Assembly: GCF_001758365.1 (NCBI RefSeq)
Contig: NZ_LZFO01000004.1
Span: 45,581-109,580 of the forward strand
Source: Clostridium acetireducens DSM 10703
Lineage (GTDB): Bacteria; Bacillota; Clostridia; Clostridiales; Clostridiaceae
Direction: 5' to 3'
Length of the DNA stretch: 64,000 nucleotides
Made by a program: the position numbers and the translations under genes. The notes below the pieces were generated by a model that was given only the letters and a program-made list of their open reading frames with translations, ran no database searches and was not told where the DNA came from. Numbering within the stretch: the stretch's first letter is position 1; each line of letters starts with the position of its first letter. Below, one piece after another: positions 38,126 through 46,417 of the stretch.

Positions 38126-38143
38126 TCCGACTTCCCTGCCGAA
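38126..38143 (-). terminator. Terminator after the GNAT gene
   Basis: TTCGGC pairs with GTCGGA (one G-T pair each side) across AGGGAA on the minus strand, followed by T7. Confidence 0.7.
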
Positions 38144-38165
38144 TTATATGTTTTTTATTTAAACT

Positions 38166-38693
38166 CTATATGATATTACTATGAGAAAAATTTCTTTTTA
38201 GTATAATCATATTTAATTCTTTCCCCTCAATATTATAAAAATCCTTAGAAATTCTTAAAATTTTAAACTTATTTTTTTTCCAAAACCCTATCTTTATATG
38301 ACTTTTTTCCATTACCCCTGTGTAAAAGTGTTCTATACCATACTCCTCAAAAAAATGCCTTAAAACATTATTTATTATACTTGTGCCTATTCCTTGGTTT
38401 CTTAAATTATAATCTAAAAAAATGCTACCTATCCAAACTTCATTAGGATTTTTAATTTCTAATCTTCCTTTTATTATACCAATTATTTTATCATTCTTTA
38501 CTATCTTAGAAAAAAATTCACACTCACTTACATAATATTCTAAAAACCTTTCATATAAATATTCTAATTTTATAGGTTCTCCATTTATTAAAAAATCCCC
38601 TTGAAAATCCAAAAATATCTTTAATGGTATTATATCTTTTTTTTCTACGCTTAAAATTTCTATATCATTAAATTTTAAGTCAACCTCAAACAT
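38166..38693 (-). CDS. GNAT-family N-acetyltransferase
   Basis: 175 residues. The acetyl-CoA binding loop reads LDYNLRNQGIGTSIINNVLRHF (RxxGxG/A type), after beta strand IGIIKGRLEIKNPNEVWIGSIF, with a C-terminal MEKSHIKIGFWKKNKFKILR typical of GNAT. Substrate unknown. Monocistronic, with a terminator after it and palindromic copy 3 upstream. Confidence 0.82.
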   Translation of the reverse strand: MFEVDLKFNDIEILSVEKKDIIPLKIFLDFQGDFLINGEPIKLEYLYERFLEYYVSECEFFSKIVKNDKIIGIIKGRLEIKNPNEVWIGSIFLDYNLRNQGIGTSIINNVLRHFFEEYGIEHFYTGVMEKSHIKIGFWKKNKFKILRISKDFYNIEGKELNMIILKRNFSHSNII

Positions 38694-38835
38694 AAATTCA
38701 CCTCTTCATTCGGAAAGTATAACCAAAATAAACAGCCTACATATAAACAATTCTACATTTAAATTTTATTTCCTCCAATAATTTTTTAATTTAACTATTT
38801 TGTAAACATTTTATATTTTTATATTAATTATTTAA

Positions 38836-39177
38836 ATGCAATTAGTTTGTTAAACAAAAAATCAAGGAAATAATTTGAAAACTGTACAAAAATAATAAGC
38901 AAAGCCTCATAAAGAGAGTTTGGAAATAAGTCATTTCATTAAGACACTCTAAGAATAAAAAATAAAAAAACTCCTACCCAATTTATGCCCCGTCCTTGAG
39001 GCGGAAATTGGCTCATCACGTCCTGTGATGAATTACGGAGTTTTTTTATTTTTTATTCTTAGAGTGTCTAAAACTTATTCAAATTATTTCCAAACTCTCT
39101 TTGTGAGGCTTTGCTTATTATTTTTGTACAGCTTGCAAATTATTTCTTTGATTTTTTGTTTAAGAAACTAATTACAT
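38836..39177. repeat. Large palindromic element, copy 3
   Basis: About 342 bp, same orientation as copy 1. Outer arms match from AATTAGTTT (left, 38840) to its complement ending at 39172. Middle arms carry AAGCCTCATAAAGAGAGTTTGG, which differs from copy 1 but is again mirrored on the other side. Centre: CCAATTTATGCCCC and GAGGCGGAAATTGG with loop GTCCTT (imperfect), and TCATCAC/GTGATGA with loop GTCCT. Lies between the GNAT gene and the 6S RNA terminator and fills most of that gap. Confidence 0.92.
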
Positions 39178-39180
39178 AAA

Positions 39181-39430
39181 AAAGTAAAAGCGCTTAACCA
39201 CTAGATTAAACGCTTCCCCCATTTACATTAATTTATAATCCAAAATACCGAAGTTCTAATTTTGACACCTATCTCTCCGATAGGTGGGTGTCCTCAAAGA
39301 TGCTTCTATCTCTTTCTAAAAGAAAGTACATATCTACATCTAAATATTGAACTCCCTTTTTTATAATGTAGGTTCAAAATATAGAACCTCTCGAATATTT
39401 CAGAAGTTACTTTATTAAGTTTTCTTTGGA
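39181..39430 (-). ncRNA. ssrS: 6S RNA (SsrS), transcription regulator
   Basis: Minus-strand transcript from a perfect promoter to a strong terminator. The likely mature part is ~39235-39430 (~195 nt), with AATCCAAA at the 5' end pairing with TTTGGATT at the 3' end. The closing stem reads CTGAAATATTCGA opposite TTCGGTATTTTGG. The same G-U pairs and following mismatches occur at the matching places of E. coli 6S (CTGAGATGTTCGC with CGGCATCTCGG). Internal hairpins AGGTTC/GAACCT and CACCTATC/GATAGGTG are present. 6S binds sigma-70/A polymerase as an open-promoter mimic. A covariance search would confirm it. Confidence 0.8.
39188..39215 (-). terminator. Terminator of the 6S RNA transcript
   Basis: AAGCGTTTAATC pairs with GGTTAAGCGCTT (one bulge) on the minus strand, followed by TTACTTTTTT. 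Confidence 0.85.
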
Positions 39431-39435
39431 TTTAA

Positions 39436-39464
39436 ATTATATCAAACATAAATTTTATTTTCAA
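39436..39464 (-). promoter_or_regulatory. Sigma-A promoter of 6S RNA
   Basis: Minus strand TTGAAA (39459-39464), 17-nt spacer, TATAAT (39436-39441). It lies between tRNA-Leu and the 6S gene, so 6S is not merely tRNA read-through. Confidence 0.9.
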
Positions 39465-39474
39465 TAGTAATTTT

Positions 39475-39559
39475 TGGTGCAGGTAATGGGACTTGAACCC
39501 ATACGTCTTTTGACACACGCCCCTCAAACGTGCCTGTCTGCCTATTCCAGCACACCTGC
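39475..39559 (-). tRNA. tRNA-Leu(GAG)
   Basis: 85 nt with encoded CCA. Acceptor arms GCAGGTG and CACCTGC-type pairing, anticodon loop TTGAGGG giving GAG, a long variable arm as in class II leucine tRNAs, and T loop GGTTCAAGTCC. Reads CUU/CUC codons. Confidence 0.96.
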
Positions 39560-39624
39560 AAAGTAATATAATACAAAGTTTGTGTTTACATTATACTACT
39601 TTTTTTAACATTGTCAAACTCAAT

Positions 39625-40257
39625 TTAATGTAAATTTTTTAAATAAATTGTATACTGTTTTGTATTACTGCCATATAAAAATTTATATATTTTATAATTT
39701 AATTTAACCTTTTTTAAATAGTCCTCTGTTTCTTTAAATGGGATATTATGTAAGTTTTGTCCATCTAAAGAATGATCTGAATCATTAAGCCACTTTTGTA
39801 CATTTCCCCTTCCTCCATTATAAGCAGCTAAAACTAAGTCCATATTTCCATTAAATTCTTTCCTTAAATTATCTAAATACCAGCATCCCATTCTTATATT
39901 AAATTGAGGATCATATAAAAGATTTGTATGAAAATCTTTTATTCCCATCTTTTCTGCTGCCCATTCTCCTGTATCAGATGTTATTTGCATAAGCCCATAT
40001 GCATTTTTATTAGATTTAGCCTCTAAATTAAAATTACTCTCTGTTTTTATTACTGCTGCTACTAAATAAGGATCTAAATTAAATTCTTTAGAATAATTAA
40101 CAACACTATTTTTATATTTTAAAGGAAAAAATATTTTTGCTACATTTTTTGCATTTAATATAAATACGAATATTATTATAAAAATAAGCAACTTTTTTAT
40201 AAATTTCAATTTGCTTTCTATTTCAAAAGAAATTTTATCTTTTGAAATAGTTTCCAC
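39625..40257 (-). CDS. Membrane-anchored lytic transglycosylase (SLT family)
   Basis: 210 residues. Short N-terminus, one span (LLIFIIIFVFILNAKNVA), and a Slt70/MltC-like catalytic domain: AAVIKTESNFNLEAKSNKNAYGLMQI with the catalytic Glu in KTESNF, then MGCWYLDNL and AAYNGGRGNVQKW. Cleaves glycan strands outside the membrane. The GTG start overlaps a G-rich SD; a 12-bp hairpin spans codons 3-13, so a TTG at codon 17 is an alternative start. It lies 3 nt downstream of coaE. Confidence 0.9.
   Translation of the reverse strand: METISKDKISFEIESKLKFIKKLLIFIIIFVFILNAKNVAKIFFPLKYKNSVVNYSKEFNLDPYLVAAVIKTESNFNLEAKSNKNAYGLMQITSDTGEWAAEKMGIKDFHTNLLYDPQFNIRMGCWYLDNLRKEFNGNMDLVLAAYNGGRGNVQKWLNDSDHSLDGQNLHNIPFKETEDYLKKVKLNYKIYKFLYGSNTKQYTIYLKNLH
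40218..40250 (-). promoter_or_regulatory. Perfect 12-bp hairpin inside the start region of the transglycosylase gene
   Basis: CTATTTCAAAAG pairs with CTTTTGAAATAG around a nine-base loop, just after the G-rich SD and GTG. No T run follows, so a terminator is unlikely. It could hold the SD close to a downstream TTG or reduce translation. Confidence 0.5.
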
Positions 40258-40260
40258 CCC

Positions 40261-40857
40261 CTATATATTATTTAATTTACCGATTAATTCATTTACTTGA
40301 GCTTTTGTGTTTTTTAAATCTTTACTATTATCAATTACAAAATCTACTATTTCTTTCTTTTCTTCTAGAGGCATTTGTGCTTTTATTCTATTTAAAGCTT
40401 CTTCATCATTAAATTTATCTCTCTTTTTTACTCTGTCTATTTGAGTATTTTTATCTGCCCAAACTAAAATATTAAAATCCATATATTTATGAACTCCGTT
40501 TTCTATTAAAGTAGGTGCATCTAATATACAAATTTTTTCACTTTTATTTTTATAAAAGTCTATCCTTTTAAATATTTCTTTTTTTATAAAAGGCATTATT
40601 ATATTTTCATATTCCTTTCTTTTATTAGTATTTTTAAAAATATAGTCTCCAAATTCCCTTCTAAGTAAATCTCCTTTACTATCAAAAAATTCTTTTCCAA
40701 AATTACCTTTTATAGTTGATAATATTTCAGGATATAATTTTAACACTTCTCTAGCTACTATATCAGCATCTACTATAGGTATTTTTCTTTCCCTAAACAT
40801 ATTAGATACTGTACTTTTACCTGTACCTATTCCTCCTGTGAGACCTACTTTTATCAT
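40261..40857 (-). CDS. coaE: Dephospho-CoA kinase
   Basis: 198 residues: P-loop GLTGGIGTGKSTVSNMF, DADIVAREVL, and LIENGVHKYMDFNILVWADKNTQ. Last step of coenzyme A synthesis. SD AGGGGG precedes ATG. Follows polA by 16 nt; polA-coaE-slt order is common in clostridia. Confidence 0.96.
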   Translation of the reverse strand: MIKVGLTGGIGTGKSTVSNMFRERKIPIVDADIVAREVLKLYPEILSTIKGNFGKEFFDSKGDLLRREFGDYIFKNTNKRKEYENIIMPFIKKEIFKRIDFYKNKSEKICILDAPTLIENGVHKYMDFNILVWADKNTQIDRVKKRDKFNDEEALNRIKAQMPLEEKKEIVDFVIDNSKDLKNTKAQVNELIGKLNNI

Positions 40858-40873
40858 TTGTATTCCCCCTTAA

Positions 40874-43501
40874 TTATTTAGCATCATACCAAGTGTCACC
40901 TAAACTTAAATCAACTTCTAATGGAACACTTAAATTAAATACATTTTCCATTTCATGTTTTACTATATATTTAACATCTTCCACTTCATTTTTATATACA
41001 TTTAAAATTAATTCATCATGAACTTGAAGTATTATAGTGCTATTTAAATTTTTTTCTTTAATTTTTTTATGCACATTTACCATAGCCATTTTTATAATAT
41101 CTGCTGCACTGCCTTGTATAGGGGTATTCATAGCTAACCTTTCACCAAAAGCCTTTTTGATTTTATTGGTAGATTTAATATCTGGAATAAATCTTCTTCT
41201 ATTTAGTATAGTTGTTACGAACATATCTTTTTTTGCTTTTTCAATAGTTTTTTCCATATACTCTTTAACTTTAGGATATCTTTCAAAATAAGTATCTATA
41301 TACTCTTTTGCTTCTTTTCTAGATATATTTAAATCTTTAGCTAAACTAAAATCTCCTATACCATAAACTATTCCAAAATTTACTGCCTTAGCATTGCTTC
41401 TCATAAGTGGAGTTACTTCTTCTATAGGTACCTTAAAAACTTCAGAAGCAGTTTTAGTATGAATATCTTTATGCTCTTTAAAAGCATTTATTAAATTTTC
41501 ATCACTAGCAATATGAGCTAGTACTCTAAGTTCTATTTGTGAATAATCCGCAGATAAAATAATGCAATCTTTATTATTTGGAACAAATACTTTTCTTATT
41601 TCTCTACCCATTTCATATTTAATAGGTATATTTTGAAGATTAGGCTCTGTACTTGATAATCTTCCTGTAGCTGTTACTGTTTGATTAAAACTAGAGTGTA
41701 TTTTTCCATCTTCATCCACTACAGATTTTAAGCCTTCTACATAAGTAGAAAAAAGTTTTGTAAGTTGTCTATAATAAGTTATTTTATTTATTATAGGATG
41801 CTTATCTGATAATTTGTCTAAAACTTCTGCATTGGTAGAATAACCTGTTTTTGTTTTCTTTATAACAGGTAAATCAAGTTTTTCAAATAATATTTTCCCT
41901 AGCTGCTTTGGAGAATTTACATTAAACTCTTCATCTGCTAAAGTATATATTTCCTTTTGAACTAAATTTATTTCTTTTTTAAATTTTTCACCTAATTCTT
42001 CTAATTTATTTGAATCTACTTTAAAACCTTCAGATTCCATAGATGCTAAAACACCTGTTAATGGAATTTCTATATCATACAACAAATTTTCCATATTAAG
42101 CTCTTCAATTTGCTTTTTTAAAATACCATATAAATCTTTTAAAAGGAAAATAGCCTTAGCATATTTTTCTTCATCATCTCCAGATATATTTTCTCTTAAA
42201 TATTCATTTATCAGTGTTTCTAACTCATAATTTCCCCTAGAAGGATCTATTAAGTAAGCAGCTATTTTCACATCAAACTTTATACCTTTAAATTTTATAC
42301 TAAATTTATTAAATATTGTAGATGGAATTTTCACATCATAACTTATTTTTTCTATATCATCATTGTTTATTATTTGTGAAAGTATATCTAAAGCTTCTTT
42401 ACCAAAATTATCTACCATGTTTTTAATATATATATTATATATTTTTCCATCTATATTTATAAATATTTTATCTATTCCACTTTTAGAATAAGTATTTTCA
42501 TTTAGTTTTTTAAATATTATAAATAATTCTTTTTTATAATTAATTTTTTCTAAAACTTTCTTAAATTCTTTAATATCATTTATATTTTTATATTCAACTT
42601 TTAATTCTTTTTTAATATCTTCTTTGCAATTTTTAACTTTAGGTATTTTATCTAATAAAGATTTAAATTGAAGTTTAAAAAATAAATCTCTCACTGCTTC
42701 TGCATCAAAATTTTCTTTTGATTTTATAGATTCTAAATCTATATCTATAGGGACATTTGTCATAATAGTTGCTAACTTTTTGCTAAAAATTGCTTGCTCA
42801 CTATACTCTCTTAAATTTTCTTTCATCTTTTTTCCACTTATATTTTCAATATTCATAAGCACGTTTTCTACATTTTTATATTTTTTTATAAGTTTTAAAG
42901 CAGTTTTTTCTCCTATGCCAGGAACTCCTGGTATATTATCCGATGTATCACCCATAAGTCCCTTTACATCTATAAATTCTGTAGGAGTAATTCCATATTC
43001 TTCAATCATTTTATTTTTATCATAAACTTCTTTTTCACTCATACCTTTTTTAGTTATTACTACTTTAGTATTATCTGTAGCTAACTGAAGAGCATCTCTA
43101 TCTCCTGTAACTATATAAACTTCTATTCCTTTATTTTCTGCAAATTTTGCAAGAGTACCTATAATATCATCTGCTTCAAAGCCTTCTATTTCAAAAATAT
43201 CTATTGCTAATTTATTTAGTAAATCTTTAACTACTGGAAATTGCTCTGCCAATTCATCAGGCATCTTTTTTCTACCTGCTTTATAATCCTTATATTCATT
43301 ATGTCTAAAAGTAGGAGCTTTTTTATCAAATGTACAAACTGTATAATTAGGATTAATTTCTTCCTTCATTTTTAAAAGCATATTGGTAAAGCCATATACT
43401 GCATTAGTATGCAAACCTTCTAAATTTGTAAGAAGAGGCAATGCATAAAATGCTCTATTCATAAGACTATTACCATCTAATATTAATAATCTTTCATTCA
43501 T
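40874..43501 (-). CDS. polA: DNA polymerase I
   Basis: 875 residues from ATG at 43501 (GGAGG upstream; an in-frame ATG at 43516 overlaps the SD). 5'-3' exonuclease domain (~1-290, GFEADDIIGTLA, VTGDRDALQL), a 3'-5' exonuclease-like domain (~300-470) lacking the usual catalytic acids, as in many Gram-positives, and polymerase motifs ILSADYSQIELRVLAH, RSNAKAVNFGIVYGIG and LQVHDELILNV. Repair and Okazaki fragment maturation. First gene of polA-coaE-slt. Confidence 0.96.
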   Translation of the reverse strand: MNERLLILDGNSLMNRAFYALPLLTNLEGLHTNAVYGFTNMLLKMKEEINPNYTVCTFDKKAPTFRHNEYKDYKAGRKKMPDELAEQFPVVKDLLNKLAIDIFEIEGFEADDIIGTLAKFAENKGIEVYIVTGDRDALQLATDNTKVVITKKGMSEKEVYDKNKMIEEYGITPTEFIDVKGLMGDTSDNIPGVPGIGEKTALKLIKKYKNVENVLMNIENISGKKMKENLREYSEQAIFSKKLATIMTNVPIDIDLESIKSKENFDAEAVRDLFFKLQFKSLLDKIPKVKNCKEDIKKELKVEYKNINDIKEFKKVLEKINYKKELFIIFKKLNENTYSKSGIDKIFINIDGKIYNIYIKNMVDNFGKEALDILSQIINNDDIEKISYDVKIPSTIFNKFSIKFKGIKFDVKIAAYLIDPSRGNYELETLINEYLRENISGDDEEKYAKAIFLLKDLYGILKKQIEELNMENLLYDIEIPLTGVLASMESEGFKVDSNKLEELGEKFKKEINLVQKEIYTLADEEFNVNSPKQLGKILFEKLDLPVIKKTKTGYSTNAEVLDKLSDKHPIINKITYYRQLTKLFSTYVEGLKSVVDEDGKIHSSFNQTVTATGRLSSTEPNLQNIPIKYEMGREIRKVFVPNNKDCIILSADYSQIELRVLAHIASDENLINAFKEHKDIHTKTASEVFKVPIEEVTPLMRSNAKAVNFGIVYGIGDFSLAKDLNISRKEAKEYIDTYFERYPKVKEYMEKTIEKAKKDMFVTTILNRRRFIPDIKSTNKIKKAFGERLAMNTPIQGSAADIIKMAMVNVHKKIKEKNLNSTIILQVHDELILNVYKNEVEDVKYIVKHEMENVFNLSVPLEVDLSLGDTWYDAK

Positions 43502-43763
43502 TACAATTTCCTCCATATTTTTATTTTAGTAATATAGACCAATTGTCACTTAACTATTATATCACTTATATTCTTCATTTTTTAATACATTTTATGTATA
43601 AACTTATTTTACATAATATTATAACTAATTGAATAACATATAAGTAAATAAAATATTAATTTTTTATTCTATTTATAATTTTTTCCTTTTTATGTATTTA
43701 AATGGATGTTATAATAGATTATAATATACAATAATAAATCATATCTAAAATGGAGTTGGTAAA

Positions 43764-44429
43764 ATGTATTCTTTAAGTTATAAATTTATTAATAATACAC
43801 CTATGTTTAAATGCAATTTTTGTGGTAAATGTTCTCATGTTATGGAATCTACTTCTTATACTCCACTAGCTACTAGAGGTTGCTGTTGGTATTTCCCTAA
43901 ATACACATTGATAAATATTAAAAATATTTTAGCACTAGGGAAAAAGGATTTTATATTGCAGTTATTAAATATGCCCAATGCCCATATAAGTCAATATTTT
44001 ATAGAAATAAAGGGATTATTTGATAAAAAATGCTATGAAGATTTTGTAAAAAATTCATTAGAAGAAAATATTAATTTTAAAGACTTCGATATAAAATTAT
44101 TTTTTAGATTATGTCCTTTTTGCACTTCTACTGGATGCAAATTAGATTTTACACTAAGACCTCATCCTTGTAATCTTTATTTATGTAGAACTGTATTAGA
44201 ATTATGTGGTGACAAATACAAACCCTATTCAGAAGAAAGAAAGGATTATTTCTCTTACTGCAACTACTTTAACGAATCTATAAAATATGAATTAATGGAA
44301 AATAAAGTAGACTTAATTTCCAACGCAGAAAAATCCTTAGAAATAATAAATAATATGGATATACCTGCATTTCAACCTAAGTTATTAGAAGATATTAATT
44401 TTGATAACCCCTGTAAAATAGCTGGATAA
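43764..44429 (+). CDS. Cysteine-rich protein of unknown function (possible Fe-S or Zn protein)
   Basis: 221 residues with about 15 Cys. N-terminal CNFCGKCSH, then GCCWYFP, then CPFCTSTGCKLDF, HPCNLYLCRTVLELC and a final CNYF. The clusters resemble metal-binding knuckles, and I recall similar uncharacterised clostridial proteins but no named family. No signal peptide or span. Preceded by GGAGTTGG SD and a TATAAT-like box; alone on the plus strand and convergent with the ctp gene. Confidence 0.75.
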   Translation: MYSLSYKFINNTPMFKCNFCGKCSHVMESTSYTPLATRGCCWYFPKYTLINIKNILALGKKDFILQLLNMPNAHISQYFIEIKGLFDKKCYEDFVKNSLEENINFKDFDIKLFFRLCPFCTSTGCKLDFTLRPHPCNLYLCRTVLELCGDKYKPYSEERKDYFSYCNYFNESIKYELMENKVDLISNAEKSLEIINNMDIPAFQPKLLEDINFDNPCKIAG

Positions 44430-44451
44430 ATAAATACTTTTTAAAAATAAA

Positions 44452-44513
44452 ACTTATGCTTAGTATGAAAATTAGATTTAATTCTAAATTTAATTTATGC
44501 ACTAAGCATAAGT
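44452..44513. terminator. Long hairpin between convergent genes
   Basis: ACTTATGCTTAGT pairs with ACTAAGCATAAGT; the loop itself contains AAATTAGA/TCTAAATTT. Likely bidirectional terminator for the Cys-rich gene and ctp. Confidence 0.7.
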
Positions 44514-44520
44514 CTTATTC

Positions 44521-46143
44521 TTAATAACTAACTTCTAAAGCTGTTTTATCTTTTATACATTTTCCTTCTAAATCCTTAACTTTTTTATCTATTACAATAT
44601 AAAATTTGTCCCCTTTATTTATACATTTATTTAATGTTAAAGTTATTACTTTAGAATTTATAAAATTTATTTTTGCTTCTTCTATTTTTCCATTTGAATC
44701 TTTAACCACAAAAATACTATTATTATTTACAGTACTTTTATCTAATTCTCTATTAAATTTAACTTTTATAACATTATCTTTTAAATTTTTACTTACTCTT
44801 TTTCCTTCTGCAAAATCTGGATAAAATAGTTTTAAATCGTTATTTATAATATCTTCTGAAATATTCTTAAATCCCTTTTCTGTTCCTACATAAACATTTG
44901 ATTTATCTACACCCTTTACAAGAGATTTAAATGCCTTAAATAAACCCTTTTCTCTAACTTTACTTATAGGTATTTTATAATAATCTTCATTAATTTTAAT
45001 TACATAATTTCCTATTTCACATTCATTACTATTTAATGCCTGATTTTCTTTATATGTTAAAAGCCTTGCTACAAATAGCGAATCTGTATATTCTTCCTTT
45101 ACAAGCACATCTGGAGATATTCCTTTTTTATGAATTTCATTACCTAAAGGAGAATAAAACCTTTGAGTTGTAATTTTAAGCACACTACCATCTACAAGCC
45201 TAAACATTTGTTGTGCTACACCTTTACCATAGCTATTTTCACCTATAAAAATAGCTTTATTATAATCTTTAACTGCAGCAGAAAGAATTTCAGAGGCAGA
45301 AGCTGTATATTCATTAATCAAAAATATAACTGGTTTATCAATTTGTTTATAATTATAAGCATTTATCTTTTGCTTTTCATCATTTCTATTTTTAACAATA
45401 ATAGCTGGGTTTTTTCCAATAAAATGACCTGCTATATCAAGAGCAGCTCCCATATATCCTCCACCATTAAATCTTAAATCTATTATATACATTTTAGGAT
45501 TGCTTTCATTCAAATCTTCAAGTACATTTGTAAATAAATTAGCTGTATCTTGCCCAAAAGAACTAATATTTATATATCCTATTTCATTATCTAATATTTC
45601 ACCTTTTACAGTAGGAATTTCTACAGTTTTTCTATACACAGTCTTTGAAATTTTCTCACCATTTCTATCAATAACTAAATTTACAGAGGTACCTTCTTTA
45701 CCTTTTATGTAAGAAGTAGCTTCCTCTGATACCATTTTAGAAAGACTATGTCCATCAGCACTAATTATAATATCCCCCGGAAGAATCCCTGCTTCCTTAG
45801 CTGATGAATTATCAATAACTGATGTTACTTTTATACCGCTGTCTACTACTTCAAGATATATACCTATACCTACAAATTTGTTGTCTATTGAATTTAAAAA
45901 ATCATTATATTGTTCTGCAGTAAAGTAACTTGAAAAAGGGTCATTTAATTTTTTCACCATATCACTTATTGTAGAAGAGTTTATAACATCTTTTGAAACT
46001 TTATCTACATAACAACTTTCTATAACATATTTTGCTTCTTCTAAAGGTGTCTTGGCTTGTACAAAACCATAACTATTTAATATTATACCAACGCCAATTA
46101 ATGCACCTAAAAACAAATTTTTAAAAGAATACTTTCTTCTCAT
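44521..46143 (-). CDS. C-terminal processing protease (CtpA/S41) with Ig-like tail
   Basis: 540 residues. Signal anchor (LFLGALIGVGIILNSYGFV), PDZ domain (~85-170, VTSVIDNSSAKEAGILPGDIIISADG), S41 protease with RFNGGGYMGAALDIAG, the catalytic Ser in TASASEIL and Lys in GENSYGKGVAQQ. The last ~100 residues form an SbsA/Big_5-like Ig fold (VIKVKFNRELDKSTVNNNSI), unusual for a CtpA. Probably acts at the outer membrane face on envelope or spore proteins. Confidence 0.9.
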   Translation of the reverse strand: MRRKYSFKNLFLGALIGVGIILNSYGFVQAKTPLEEAKYVIESCYVDKVSKDVINSSTISDMVKKLNDPFSSYFTAEQYNDFLNSIDNKFVGIGIYLEVVDSGIKVTSVIDNSSAKEAGILPGDIIISADGHSLSKMVSEEATSYIKGKEGTSVNLVIDRNGEKISKTVYRKTVEIPTVKGEILDNEIGYINISSFGQDTANLFTNVLEDLNESNPKMYIIDLRFNGGGYMGAALDIAGHFIGKNPAIIVKNRNDEKQKINAYNYKQIDKPVIFLINEYTASASEILSAAVKDYNKAIFIGENSYGKGVAQQMFRLVDGSVLKITTQRFYSPLGNEIHKKGISPDVLVKEEYTDSLFVARLLTYKENQALNSNECEIGNYVIKINEDYYKIPISKVREKGLFKAFKSLVKGVDKSNVYVGTEKGFKNISEDIINNDLKLFYPDFAEGKRVSKNLKDNVIKVKFNRELDKSTVNNNSIFVVKDSNGKIEEAKINFINSKVITLTLNKCINKGDKFYIVIDKKVKDLEGKCIKDKTALEVSY

Positions 46144-46417
46144 TAAATCACCTTCTCATTTTATTATAGTTATATTACTAGTGTCCATATAAAGTATACT
46201 ATACTTTACCTAATAATTGTAATTTTTTTTAATATAGTTCTAAAATAAATTTTTTATATTTTTTTATAGAAATTCACCTTAATTTTTACATTATTCATTT
46301 AATTTTATGTCAAATATAGTATATTTTATTCTATTTTTCAACTTATTTGTAATAGTTGCTAATTTTATAGTAATATTATATTAACAATACTTTCTTTTAA
46401 TAAGGAGTTACTAATTA

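Noticed and set aside
38845..38860. TTGTTAAACAA within the palindromic arm as a Rex site
   Set aside because: The half-sites are overlapped rather than separated by four bases, so it does not fit the Rex consensus.
13193..39177. CRISPR-like repetition
   Set aside because: The repeats are dispersed by ~12 kb, large and palindromic, with no regular spacers or cas genes.
39181..39430. tmRNA, RNase P RNA or SRP RNA in the stretch after tRNA-Leu
   Set aside because: The signature sequences of these RNAs are absent; the closing stem fits 6S RNA instead.
45163..45477. 104-codon plus-strand frame opposite the CtpA gene
   Set aside because: No SD, low-complexity Ile/Ser/Phe content and full overlap with the S41 protease domain.
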